DNA from: Chryseobacterium vrystaatense
GTDB taxonomy: Bacteria > Bacteroidota > Bacteroidia > Flavobacteriales > Weeksellaceae
NCBI RefSeq assembly: GCF_000737765.1
Contig: NZ_JPRI01000007.1
Location: forward strand, 62,001 to 126,000
DNA length: 64,000 bases
Direction: 5' to 3'
Part shown: positions 17,738 to 25,338 of the stretch, in pieces
How positions within the stretch are numbered: position 1 is the first letter of the stretch
Layout of the letters: the number at the start of each line of letters is the position of its first letter
Position numbers and translations under genes: made by a program
Notes under the pieces: model-generated
Seen by the model: only the letters and a program-made list of their open reading frames with translations
Database searches by the model: none
What the model was told of the DNA's origin: nothing

Positions 17738-18445
17738 ATGAAATTAAAAATAAAATACCTTTCCCTTTTACTTCTGCCGTTTTCATTACAGTTGAATGCA
17801 CAGGAGATAAAAGCTGAATTAAACAAAGAAATTAAAAAGACAGAAAAAATATCCTACATTCTGGATTACCCCCAAAAGGTAAAAGGAAATGTTCCCTTAA
17901 TTGTGTTTCTTCATGGTTCAGGAGAAAGAGGAAATAATCTGGAAGCAGTGAAGGCTCACAGTCCATTTACTTATAAAAACCTGATTAAGGAACCTGTCGC
18001 TATTTTAGCACCACAATGTCCGGCAGATACCTGGTGGGATACCGAAACGGTGTATAGTCTGATTAAAGAAATTCAGAAAAAATATAAAATTGATGCCTCC
18101 AGAATTTATCTTACCGGACTTTCGATGGGAGGTTGGGGAACATTGAAGCTGGCCATGGAACATCCTGAAATGTTCGCTGCAGTTGTTTCCGTATGTGCTC
18201 CTACTGACATGGTCATGTATGCGAATATTAATCAATATAAAGGGTTAAACATGAAAATCTTCCATGGAGGAATGGATGATGTTGTCTTACCTGAAAATGC
18301 GATTCATTTTTATCAGAACTTGCATCCCGTAAACCCTTCTGCAGAATTGGTCATTTTTCCTAATGATAACCATAATTCCTGGGATTCCACTTATTCGGAC
18401 CCCAAGTTATATGAGTGGATGCTATCCAGAAAAAAAGGAGAATAG
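17738..18445 (+). CDS. Secreted alpha/beta hydrolase (esterase/dienelactone-hydrolase-like)
   Basis: A 235-residue exported hydrolase: signal peptide 'KYLSLLLLPFSLQLNA', oxyanion-side motif 'VPLIVFLHGSGERGNN', nucleophile elbow GLSMGG with the catalytic Ser, acid region 'HGGMDDVVLPENA' and catalytic His in 'NDNHNSWDSTY'. It resembles the predicted-peptidase/esterase (COG4099-like) group often found in polysaccharide loci. Its place between GH144 and GH3 genes suggests removal of acyl groups from the glycan, for example succinyl groups on beta-1,2-glucans; this is inference. Confidence 0.8.
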   Translation: MKLKIKYLSLLLLPFSLQLNAQEIKAELNKEIKKTEKISYILDYPQKVKGNVPLIVFLHGSGERGNNLEAVKAHSPFTYKNLIKEPVAILAPQCPADTWWDTETVYSLIKEIQKKYKIDASRIYLTGLSMGGWGTLKLAMEHPEMFAAVVSVCAPTDMVMYANINQYKGLNMKIFHGGMDDVVLPENAIHFYQNLHPVNPSAELVIFPNDNHNSWDSTYSDPKLYEWMLSRKKGE

Positions 18446-18616
18446 AGAAGAGTAGATAAGGAGGATGATTGCCAAGTTATAACGCAATCCATTGACCTCT
18501 GATAAAATCCTTGTACCATAAAAGATATAGCACCTTTGCTCTAACAAAAAAAAGAAAACGCCTCCACGTTAAAACAAAAAAATAAAATCAGAACTATAAT
18601 TTAAGAAGATAGATTT

Positions 18617-20944
18617 ATGAAAAAGTTAATTGTACTCGCAGCCTTAGCGCTTGCTCCTGTATTTTCTGCACAGGAAATGGTAACCAAGCCCGTGCAGTCT
18701 TATCAGACAGCTCAGTATCAGGCAAAAAGAAAAGCTTTTGTAGAAAATCTCTTGTCTAAAATGACTTTAGATGAAAAGATTGGCCAGCTTAACCTGCCTA
18801 CTTCGGGAGATTTTACCACAGGGCAGGCTCAAAGCTCTGATATTGGTAAAAAGGTTGAAATGGGATTAGTAGGAGGTTTATTTAATATAAAAGGAGCTGA
18901 AAAGATCAAAGCCGTTCAGAAAGTCGCTATTGAAAAAAGCCGTTTGAAAATTCCTTTGATCTTCGGAATGGATGTCATTCACGGCTATGAAACTACATTC
19001 CCTATTCCTTTAGGGTTAGCTGCTTCATGGGATATGAATTTGGTACAGCAGTCTGCAAGGGTAGCTGCAAAAGAAGCTTCTTCAGACGGAATCAACTGGA
19101 CATTCTCTCCGATGGTAGATATTTCCCGTGAGCCAAGATGGGGAAGAGTATCTGAAGGTTCAGGGGAAGATCCGTATTTAGGAAGTGAAATCTCTAAAAA
19201 TATGGTATATGGATATCAGGGTAAAGACCTTTCCGTAGGAAATACCATTTTAGCTTGTGTCAAGCATTTTGCATTATATGGAGCCGGAGAAGCCGGACGT
19301 GATTATAATACAGTAGATATGAGCCACGTAAGAATGTTTAACGAATATTTTCCACCTTATAAAGCAGCAGTAGATGCAGGTGTAGCTTCTGTAATGGCTT
19401 CTTTCAATGAAGTGGACGGAGTTCCGGCAACAGGAAGCAAGTGGCTGCAGACCGATGTTCTCCGAAAAATGTGGAACTTCAAAGGTTTCGTGGTGACCGA
19501 TTATACAGGGATCAACGAAATGATCGAGCATGGAATGGGAGATCTTCAGCAGGTATCTGCTTTAGCTCTAAAAGCTGGTGTGGATATGGATATGGTAGGA
19601 GAAGGATTTCTTACCACGCTGAAAAAATCTCTGGATGAAGGAAAAGTAACCCAGGCAGAGATCGATCTGGCAGCAAGAAGAATTCTTGAGGCAAAATTTG
19701 ATCTTGGTTTATTCGATGATCCTTACCGTTATGGAGATGCAAAACTGGCAGCAAAAGAGGTTTACAACATGGAAAACCGTAACATAGCAAGAAGTGCAGC
19801 AGCCCAGTCTATGGTCTTACTTAAAAACGAAAACCAGGTGCTTCCTCTGAAGAAATCTGGTACAGTCGCAGTGATCGGACCATTGGTCAATAATTCACTC
19901 AATATGGCCGGAACGTGGAGTGTGGCCACAAAACATGCTGCTTCAGTTTCTTTGATGCAGGGGCTTCAGGCTAATTATGGAAAAGAAGTGAAATTCCTTT
20001 CTGCAAAAGGAGCCAACATTGATTATGATGCTAAACTGGAAGATATCTATGCTGCTCATGGTAAAAAAACAGACAGAGACAGCCGTTCTAAAGAACAGCT
20101 GTTAAAAGAAGCTGTGGATGTTGCCAGTAAAGCAGACGTTATCGTTCTTGCCATCGGAGAATCTGCAGAAATGAGTGGAGAATCCTCTTCAAGAACAGAA
20201 ATTACCATTCCTCAGTCGCAGGTTGATTTGCTAAACGAACTAAAAAAGACTGGAAAGCCAATTGCGATGGTTCTTTTTACGGGGCGCCCATTAGCTTTGA
20301 CTAACGTAAAAGATACACCAGATGCTATTGTGAATGCATGGTTTGCAGGTTCTGAAGCGGGGAATGCTATTTCAGATGTTCTTTTTGGAAAAGTAAATCC
20401 TTCAGGAAAACTTCCAATGACCTTCCCAAGAAGTTTAGGACAAGTGCCAATTTATTATAATGCAAAAAATACAGGCCGCCCACTGAGCCAGGATAAGGTT
20501 GATAAATGTGTATACGAAAGATTCCGTTCCAATTATATGGATGAGTGTAATACACCGCTGTATCCATTTGGATACGGTTTGAGTTATTCTAAATTCAGCT
20601 ACTCGGATATGTCTGTTTCAAATTCAAATCCAAAAGGAAATCAAACCGTTCAGGCTGCAGTAACTGTTACAAATAGTGGAAATTATGACGGTGCTGAGGT
20701 GGTACAGCTGTATATCAGAGATATGGTAGGAAGTATTACAAGACCTGTAAAAGAATTGAAAGGATTTCAGAAAGTTTTCCTGAAAAAAGGAGAGTCTAAA
20801 AAAGTAACCTTTGATATTACACCGGAAAGCTTGAAATTCTACAACGGAGAATTGAAATTTGACTGGGAGCCGGGAGAATTTTATATCATGATCGGAACCA
20901 ATTCTGATGATGTAAAACATTCAAAAGTTAACTGGACCAAATAA
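18617..20944 (+). CDS. bglX: Glycoside hydrolase family 3 beta-glucosidase, BglX type
   Basis: A 775-residue periplasmic enzyme with a signal peptide (LAALALAPVFSA, then Q). Domain order is GH3 N-terminal barrel ('KMTLDEKIGQLN', 'IPLIFGMDVIHGYETTFPIPLGLAASWD', 'EPRWGRVSEGSGEDPYLGS', 'CVKHFALYGAGEAGRDYN'), nucleophile region 'GFVVTDYTGI' (Asp295), GH3 C-terminal domain ('AQSMVLLKNENQVLPL', 'GESAEMSGESSSRTEI'), and a fibronectin III-like domain at the end ('VTNSGNYDGAEVVQLYIRD'). It would release glucose from beta-linked oligosaccharides, here probably sophoro-oligosaccharides delivered by SusCD and GH144. A terminator follows. Confidence 0.92.
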   Translation: MKKLIVLAALALAPVFSAQEMVTKPVQSYQTAQYQAKRKAFVENLLSKMTLDEKIGQLNLPTSGDFTTGQAQSSDIGKKVEMGLVGGLFNIKGAEKIKAVQKVAIEKSRLKIPLIFGMDVIHGYETTFPIPLGLAASWDMNLVQQSARVAAKEASSDGINWTFSPMVDISREPRWGRVSEGSGEDPYLGSEISKNMVYGYQGKDLSVGNTILACVKHFALYGAGEAGRDYNTVDMSHVRMFNEYFPPYKAAVDAGVASVMASFNEVDGVPATGSKWLQTDVLRKMWNFKGFVVTDYTGINEMIEHGMGDLQQVSALALKAGVDMDMVGEGFLTTLKKSLDEGKVTQAEIDLAARRILEAKFDLGLFDDPYRYGDAKLAAKEVYNMENRNIARSAAAQSMVLLKNENQVLPLKKSGTVAVIGPLVNNSLNMAGTWSVATKHAASVSLMQGLQANYGKEVKFLSAKGANIDYDAKLEDIYAAHGKKTDRDSRSKEQLLKEAVDVASKADVIVLAIGESAEMSGESSSRTEITIPQSQVDLLNELKKTGKPIAMVLFTGRPLALTNVKDTPDAIVNAWFAGSEAGNAISDVLFGKVNPSGKLPMTFPRSLGQVPIYYNAKNTGRPLSQDKVDKCVYERFRSNYMDECNTPLYPFGYGLSYSKFSYSDMSVSNSNPKGNQTVQAAVTVTNSGNYDGAEVVQLYIRDMVGSITRPVKELKGFQKVFLKKGESKKVTFDITPESLKFYNGELKFDWEPGEFYIMIGTNSDDVKHSKVNWTK

Positions 20945-20951
20945 TATGACC

Positions 20952-20983
20952 AAAGCCATTCTTATGAGTGGCTTTTATTTTTT
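20952..20983 (+). terminator. Intrinsic terminator closing the carbohydrate locus
   Basis: AAAGCCA...TGGCTTT arms (20952-20975) with a following T-rich run, 7 bp after the GH3 stop codon. Confidence 0.65.
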
Positions 20984-21028
20984 TGGCATGATTTTTATTA
21001 GGACATTTATAACTTTAAGATAATAATT

Positions 21029-21415
21029 ATGAAAAAAACGATTTTACTTAGCGCAATATTTCTGGGTTCTTTTACTTTCGCACAAACAGTCGGAGGAGAC
21101 AGAGATGCTCATGGCTGTATAGGTTCTGCTGGATATACCTATTCTCAGATCAAGAAAGACTGTGTAAGAGTTTTTGAACAGAAGATTAAACTTACAGAAG
21201 TTGCCCCTAAAGGAAGCTCTACTTCAATGGCCGCAGTGATCTTTAGTAAAGACATGAAGAAAGCTGAGGTTTTCGTTCCGGATACAGACGGAGAAAGTCT
21301 GATCCTTAGCAGACAGGGGAAAGGTAAAGTTTGGAAAAAGGATGACTACGCATTAGTGCCGTTTAAGAAAAACGGATACCAGCTTAAAAAAGATAATGTT
21401 GTGATTTATCAGTAA
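21029..21415 (+). CDS. Small secreted protein with GGDRDxHGCIGSAGY motif (copy 1)
   Basis: A 128-residue protein with a clear signal peptide (ILLSAIFLGSFTFA, then Q). The mature N-terminus carries 'GGDRDAHGCIGSAGYTYSQIKKDCVRVFE', with two Cys 15 residues apart, followed by a beta-rich part ending 'GYQLKKDNVVIYQ'. A similar 'DRDxHGCIxSAGYxW/YS' segment is widespread in small exported proteins of Bacteroidota and Proteobacteria, but no function is known to me. It is followed by a terminator and then a paralogue, so the pair arose by tandem duplication. Confidence 0.75.
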   Translation: MKKTILLSAIFLGSFTFAQTVGGDRDAHGCIGSAGYTYSQIKKDCVRVFEQKIKLTEVAPKGSSTSMAAVIFSKDMKKAEVFVPDTDGESLILSRQGKGKVWKKDDYALVPFKKNGYQLKKDNVVIYQ

Positions 21416-21437
21416 ACTACAACTTTTAAAATACGAT

Positions 21438-21468
21438 AGACTGTCTGTTAAGGCAGTCTTTTTGTTTT
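21438..21468 (+). terminator. Intrinsic terminator after copy 1
   Basis: AGACTG...CAGTCT arms (21438-21443 and 21454-21459) followed by TTTTTGTTTTT. Confidence 0.6.
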
Positions 21469-21706
21469 TAACATCATAAGGACTGTAAATTCTCCAATTG
21501 CAGATTTAAAGTTCAAGCTTGAATTTAGAAAATTTCATAATATGAGCAGAACCAATTCCGGAGATATAAAGTCTCAAAATCAACATAACTTAACAGTATA
21601 TTTATAAGACTCTCAAAATGAGTTGGCTTTTTTTTGTATCTTAGATTCACTAATACCTTATTTCTGTTGTTATTTTGTAAAACTAAAAACCATTAATATT
21701 TAAAAT

Positions 21707-22120
21707 ATGAGAAAAACTATTTTATTGGGCGCAATGTTCCTCAGCTCTTTAGCCTTTACCCAACAAAAATCTCCCGTTCTAGGAGGCGATAGGGATGTTC
21801 ATGGCTGCATAGGCTCAGCAGGTTATACGTATTCACAAATCAAAAATGTTTGTGTAAAGGTTTTTGCACAAAAAATCAAATTAAAGGAAGTGAACTCAGA
21901 CAAAAGTTCCACTTCAATGACGGCTGTTATTTTTAGTAAGGATATGAAAAGGGCTGAAGTTTTCATCCCGGATGGAAATGCAAAAAGTATTATCCTTGAA
22001 AGAGAAGGAAAAAGCAAATTGTGGAAAAGCGGAAGCTATATTAAAGAAGCTTATGTTTTAGTTCCTTATAAAAAAGCGGGTTACCAGATTAAAAAAGACG
22101 ATGTTGTGATTTACCAGTAA
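21707..22120 (+). CDS. Small secreted protein with GGDRDxHGCIGSAGY motif (copy 2)
   Basis: A 137-residue paralogue of the gene at 21029. The signal peptide ends at SLAFT/Q, and the block 'GGDRDVHGCIGSAGYTYSQIKNVCVKVF' keeps both cysteines and the spacing. The middle 'KSSTSMTAVIFSKDMKRAEVFIPD' and the end 'GYQIKKDDVVIYQ' also match; an insertion of a few residues lies near the start of the mature protein and near residue 110. Each copy has its own terminator, so they may be regulated separately. Function unknown. Confidence 0.75.
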   Translation: MRKTILLGAMFLSSLAFTQQKSPVLGGDRDVHGCIGSAGYTYSQIKNVCVKVFAQKIKLKEVNSDKSSTSMTAVIFSKDMKRAEVFIPDGNAKSIILEREGKSKLWKSGSYIKEAYVLVPYKKAGYQIKKDDVVIYQ

Positions 22121-22137
22121 ATCCAATTGTAATACAC

Positions 22138-22165
22138 AAAGCCGTTCGAAAGAGCGGCTTTTTCA
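22138..22165 (+). terminator. Intrinsic terminator after copy 2
   Basis: AAAGCCGTTC-gaaa-GAGCGGCTTTTTC hairpin with T-run, 18 bp past the stop codon. Confidence 0.75.
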
Positions 22166-22339
22166 TATATATAGAAATTCAATTTCAAATTTTTTAAATT
22201 TAATAAGGTCAAATACATCTTTGCAAACAGGGGATGAATTAAAATTATATTTTCGATTTAAAAAAAATGTAAATTAGTTTAATCAAATCATAGCGAAATC
22301 CGAAAAGCTTATAGAGTAGGAAAGACCAAAAAAAACTAT

Positions 22340-22477
22340 ATGAAAAATCTAAAAAAACTTTCAAAAAAAGAATTGAAAACTGTTCAGGGAGGTATTCCTA
22401 TGTGCTTGCCAGGTTATTTCTGGTGTTCATTTGTAAAAAAATGTATTTCTGTAGGATCAGATTGTGGGCTTGCATAG
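22340..22477 (+). CDS. Double-glycine-leader bacteriocin-like peptide, four cysteines
   Basis: A 45-codon gene. The leader MKNLKKLSKKELKTVQGG (residues 1-18) has the hydrophobic-position pattern and the GG end of peptides processed by peptidase-containing ABC transporters. The core is 27 residues, begins IPMCLPGYFWC and holds four cysteines, which could form two disulfides. Proteins with 'LKKLS+.ELK.V.GG' leaders are commonly annotated as bacteriocin-like in Chryseobacterium. No transporter, peptidase or immunity gene is adjacent. A terminator follows, shared with a second GG peptide gene on the other strand. Function (antimicrobial, signalling or other) is not known. Confidence 0.7.
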   Translation: MKNLKKLSKKELKTVQGGIPMCLPGYFWCSFVKKCISVGSDCGLA

Positions 22478-22548
22478 CATTTCCCTCCTCAAATAATATC
22501 AGAATCAGTATCTGAACCTTGATATTATTTTCCTTTAAACAAAGCAGC

Positions 22549-22575
22549 AAAGCCGCTCGGAAGAACGGCTTTGTT
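22549..22575. terminator. Terminator between convergent GG-peptide genes
   Basis: AAAGCCG...CGGCTTT arms (22549-22572) with a TTTG/T-rich end and an A-rich start, placed so that it can serve both peptide genes. Confidence 0.65.
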
Positions 22576-22628
22576 TATGCTTTTAAAACTGATTTTAACC
22601 AATTAAACAGGGTTCAGATCAGATGTTT

Positions 22629-22778
22629 TTAATAACATTTATCGGGGTTATAAATTCTGCATGGTCCGTTTTCAGAATACTGGCACGTTCCATTCGGGCA
22701 TCTTCCTCCCTCTGGTGGAACCCAGCCGCCTTCAATTGTTTTTAAATCAGATTTAGTTAATTTTTTGAAATTTTTCAT
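22629..22778 (-). CDS. Second double-glycine-leader peptide, four cysteines
   Basis: A 49-codon gene on the minus strand. The leader MKNFKKLTKSDLKTIEGG closely matches that of the peptide at 22340, but the core is unrelated: 31 residues starting WVPPEGGRCPNGTC and ending NPDKCY, again with four cysteines and rich in Pro, Gly and Asn. The matched leaders suggest one shared exporter elsewhere in the genome. The start codon is unambiguous (ATG at 22778) and an A/T-rich promoter region lies between it and the alcohol dehydrogenase gene. Confidence 0.68.
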   Translation of the reverse strand: MKNFKKLTKSDLKTIEGGWVPPEGGRCPNGTCQYSENGPCRIYNPDKCY

Positions 22779-22971
22779 AAGAATTTTGGTTTTGATTTGT
22801 TATTTAATCCATAAGCTTTTCAAGCTCTATGTTTTACTAAATTAAAAAATAAATTCAAATAAAATCACCTTCCGTTGAAAAATTAAATAGAATATAAAAA
22901 AGACCATTCATAAGAATGATCTTTTTATCAATGTCGAAATGATTAATTATAACCTCTGTTAAAAAAGAATA

Positions 22972-24138
22972 TTAACCAAGTAAGGTTTCTTCAGCATATA
23001 CAAGACCTTCATAGCAAGCATTGTATATAGTTTTCAGATCATCCAGTGTTGGGACACGCGGATTGAAGCCAGTACAGGGATCAATTAATGCATTGTTAGC
23101 AATGTAATCCAGATTTTTGTCCCAATCTTCTCTTGAAATTCCAAACTCTTTAAGCGATGAATGATTATTCACTTCAGATCTCAATGTTTCAACAGCCTGA
23201 GCCAGATCTTCTGCAGTTTCTTTACCAATCACTTTCGCAAGATCAGGAAAACGGTCTGTAGCCTGAGCATTGAAACGGATTACATTAGGTAAGAAAATAG
23301 CGTTGGAAGCTCCATGAGGAATACCATACAATGCACCTACCTGATGTGATAATGAATGAACAATTCCCAACCATGCATTATTAAACGCCAACCCTGCCAT
23401 AAAAGAAGCATCATGCATATTCTGACGGGCCTTAATATCATTTGGATTATTCACAGCTTCTTTCAGATTGTTGAACACGATTTCAAGACCACCTTTAGCC
23501 AGGGCATCTGCATAATTGTTTTCAATATTCGAAACATAAGCTTCTACACAATGGGTCAATGCATCCAAACCAGTATTAGACGTAATGTGAGCAGGCATGG
23601 AAGCGCATATTTCACCGTCTACAATAGCGATGTCCGGAGTCAGTTCATAAGAAACAATTGGATATTTTACCCCTTTTTCACGATCTGTAATCACGGCTAA
23701 TCCTGTAGTTTCAGTTCCCGTTCCGCTGGTAGAAGGAATGGCGATAAATTTGGCTTTATTTCTTAGTACAGGTACAGAGAAAGGTTTAATTAATGAATCA
23801 AAATCCGTATCTGGGAATTCATAGAATACCCACATAATCTTTGCTGCATCAATAGCAGAACATCCTCCTAAACCAATGATCCAGTCCGGCTCAAAAGCAG
23901 TCATTACTTCAGCACCCTTAAGGCTGGTAGCAGAGGAAGGATCTTCTTCCACACCATCAAAAACCTTAGTTTCTATTCCTGCTTCAGCTAAAAAAGCAAT
24001 CGCTCTGTCCAGCGTTCCGCTTTTTCTCATAGAACCTCCTCCGGTTACGATAACCGCTTTTTTACCTTTAATATTTTTTAACTCGTCAAGACTTCCAGGA
24101 CCATGAAAAACTTCTCCTGCAATAAATAATTTACTCAT
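22972..24138 (-). CDS. Iron-containing alcohol dehydrogenase
   Basis: A 388-residue cytosolic dehydrogenase of the Fe-ADH family. The NAD(P)-binding region shows 'KKAVIVTGGGSMRKSG' and 'DWIIGLGGCSAIDAAKIMW' (GGG/GGCSxxDxAK signature); 'IPSTSGTGTETT' is the conserved phosphate-contact block; metal ligands are in 'DALTHCVEAY', 'HSLSHQVGALYGIPHG' (Asp plus three His). Members reduce aldehydes or oxidise primary alcohols/diols. An AraC regulator is directly upstream on the same strand and probably controls it. It has its own -7 element at 24159-24166. Confidence 0.9.
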   Translation of the reverse strand: MSKLFIAGEVFHGPGSLDELKNIKGKKAVIVTGGGSMRKSGTLDRAIAFLAEAGIETKVFDGVEEDPSSATSLKGAEVMTAFEPDWIIGLGGCSAIDAAKIMWVFYEFPDTDFDSLIKPFSVPVLRNKAKFIAIPSTSGTGTETTGLAVITDREKGVKYPIVSYELTPDIAIVDGEICASMPAHITSNTGLDALTHCVEAYVSNIENNYADALAKGGLEIVFNNLKEAVNNPNDIKARQNMHDASFMAGLAFNNAWLGIVHSLSHQVGALYGIPHGASNAIFLPNVIRFNAQATDRFPDLAKVIGKETAEDLAQAVETLRSEVNNHSSLKEFGISREDWDKNLDYIANNALIDPCTGFNPRVPTLDDLKTIYNACYEGLVYAEETLLG

Positions 24139-24158
24139 TTTCTTTACTTATAATGATG

Positions 24159-24166
24159 CAAATTTA
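24159..24166 (-). promoter_or_regulatory. -7 element for the alcohol dehydrogenase gene
   Basis: TAAATTTG on the minus strand, about 20 nt upstream of the ATG. No well spaced TTTG is seen, which would suit an activator-dependent promoter. Confidence 0.4.
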
Positions 24167-24201
24167 GATAAGCAGGAACGGCACATGTTATACAAATGAG
24201 A

Positions 24202-25083
24202 CTATCCGTTATACATTTGCGCCAACTCCTGCTGAAGTTCCGTCGGAGTCTCTTTTAATTTGGATTTTACAAATTTATTGAGGGCGGAAGGAGAATTGAA
24301 ACCAAGATCAAACGCAATCTCTTTATGCGTAAGGTCTGAAAACAAAAGCTGTCTTTTGATTTCCATCAGAATTCGGTTATGGATAGCGTGAATAGCCGTT
24401 TCGCCGCAATGTTTCTTTGTGATGGAATTTAGCTTTTTAGGGGTGATAGCTAATTGATCAGCATAATACTGAACCGTTCGCTCCTCTTTATAATGTTGGT
24501 TAAGGTGCTTTTTAAAGCGGACATACAAAGGTTTGTCCGTAGTTTCCTTGTACAGTACAGGATGGAGTCCGTGAATAGATTCAATAAGACCCAACAGGAA
24601 AACTTTAATATAAAAACGAGCCTGTTCTTTTTTGATAAGACTCGGATGCATATAAATATCCTGGATGATTTCCAACAGATTCTTGCTTCGTTCGAAATCT
24701 TTCGGAGGAAGGATCGTACAGTTGAGCTGCGTCGAAAGGTTGACATTATAAGTGCTCAGTTCGTTTTTAAGAATGTCCGAGCAGAACAGGATCTCTTCAA
24801 ATAAAATAACTTTTCCTTTTAAATCTCCACTTGAATTCGAAATAAACTGAACCTGCTCAGGAAAAATGACAGAGATCTTTCCTGGCTTAAGATGATAACT
24901 TTTCTCTTCAATATGAACATGCAGATGGCCGCTTTCCATAACAATAATACAGAAGTGATCTTTTTTATGGGGTTGCTGGTATTCTTCAAGTCTTTTGCTA
25001 TCCAGATCAAAAATGCGGAAAGACAAATTCTTATCCTCTTCTTTTTGGATGTTTTTCTTTATTTCCAGTTTCTGTAATCCCAT
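24202..25083 (-). CDS. AraC family transcriptional regulator
   Basis: A 293-residue regulator. The N-terminal half is a cupin-like sensing domain ('HKKDHFCIIVMESGHLHVHIEEKSYHLKPGKISVIFPEQVQFI'); the C-terminal 100 residues are the two-helix-turn-helix AraC domain ('QYYADQLAITPKKLNSITKKHCGETAIHAIHNRILMEIKRQLLFSDLTHKEIAFDLGFNSPSALNKFVKS'). It lies 63 bp upstream of the iron alcohol dehydrogenase on the same strand, so local activation in response to an aldehyde or alcohol is a reasonable inference. Confidence 0.9.
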   Translation of the reverse strand: MGLQKLEIKKNIQKEEDKNLSFRIFDLDSKRLEEYQQPHKKDHFCIIVMESGHLHVHIEEKSYHLKPGKISVIFPEQVQFISNSSGDLKGKVILFEEILFCSDILKNELSTYNVNLSTQLNCTILPPKDFERSKNLLEIIQDIYMHPSLIKKEQARFYIKVFLLGLIESIHGLHPVLYKETTDKPLYVRFKKHLNQHYKEERTVQYYADQLAITPKKLNSITKKHCGETAIHAIHNRILMEIKRQLLFSDLTHKEIAFDLGFNSPSALNKFVKSKLKETPTELQQELAQMYNG

Positions 25084-25307
25084 TGAATCGATGAATTAGT
25101 ATGGTTTAAAAATCAATCTGCAAAATTAGTTCTTTTCAGCAAATCCCAATTAAACAGAAAAGATTATCTGTGTTTATGGGTATAATTAATGGGAGAAATA
25201 GAAGCAATGGAAACATGCTTTTATAGGTTTACTGCTGAAGAAAATAAAATTGCTCCGAACCGGGCTTAAAACACTCGTTACAATTTTCATCTCTCACCGA
25301 AAAACCT

Positions 25308-25315
25308 TATTTTTG
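25308..25315 (+). promoter_or_regulatory. -7 element upstream of purB
   Basis: TATTTTTG 23 nt before the ATG; no clear -33 TTTG. No purine riboswitch-like structure was seen here. Confidence 0.45.
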
Positions 25316-25338
25316 TACATCTAAAAGTAAAAGAAAGA

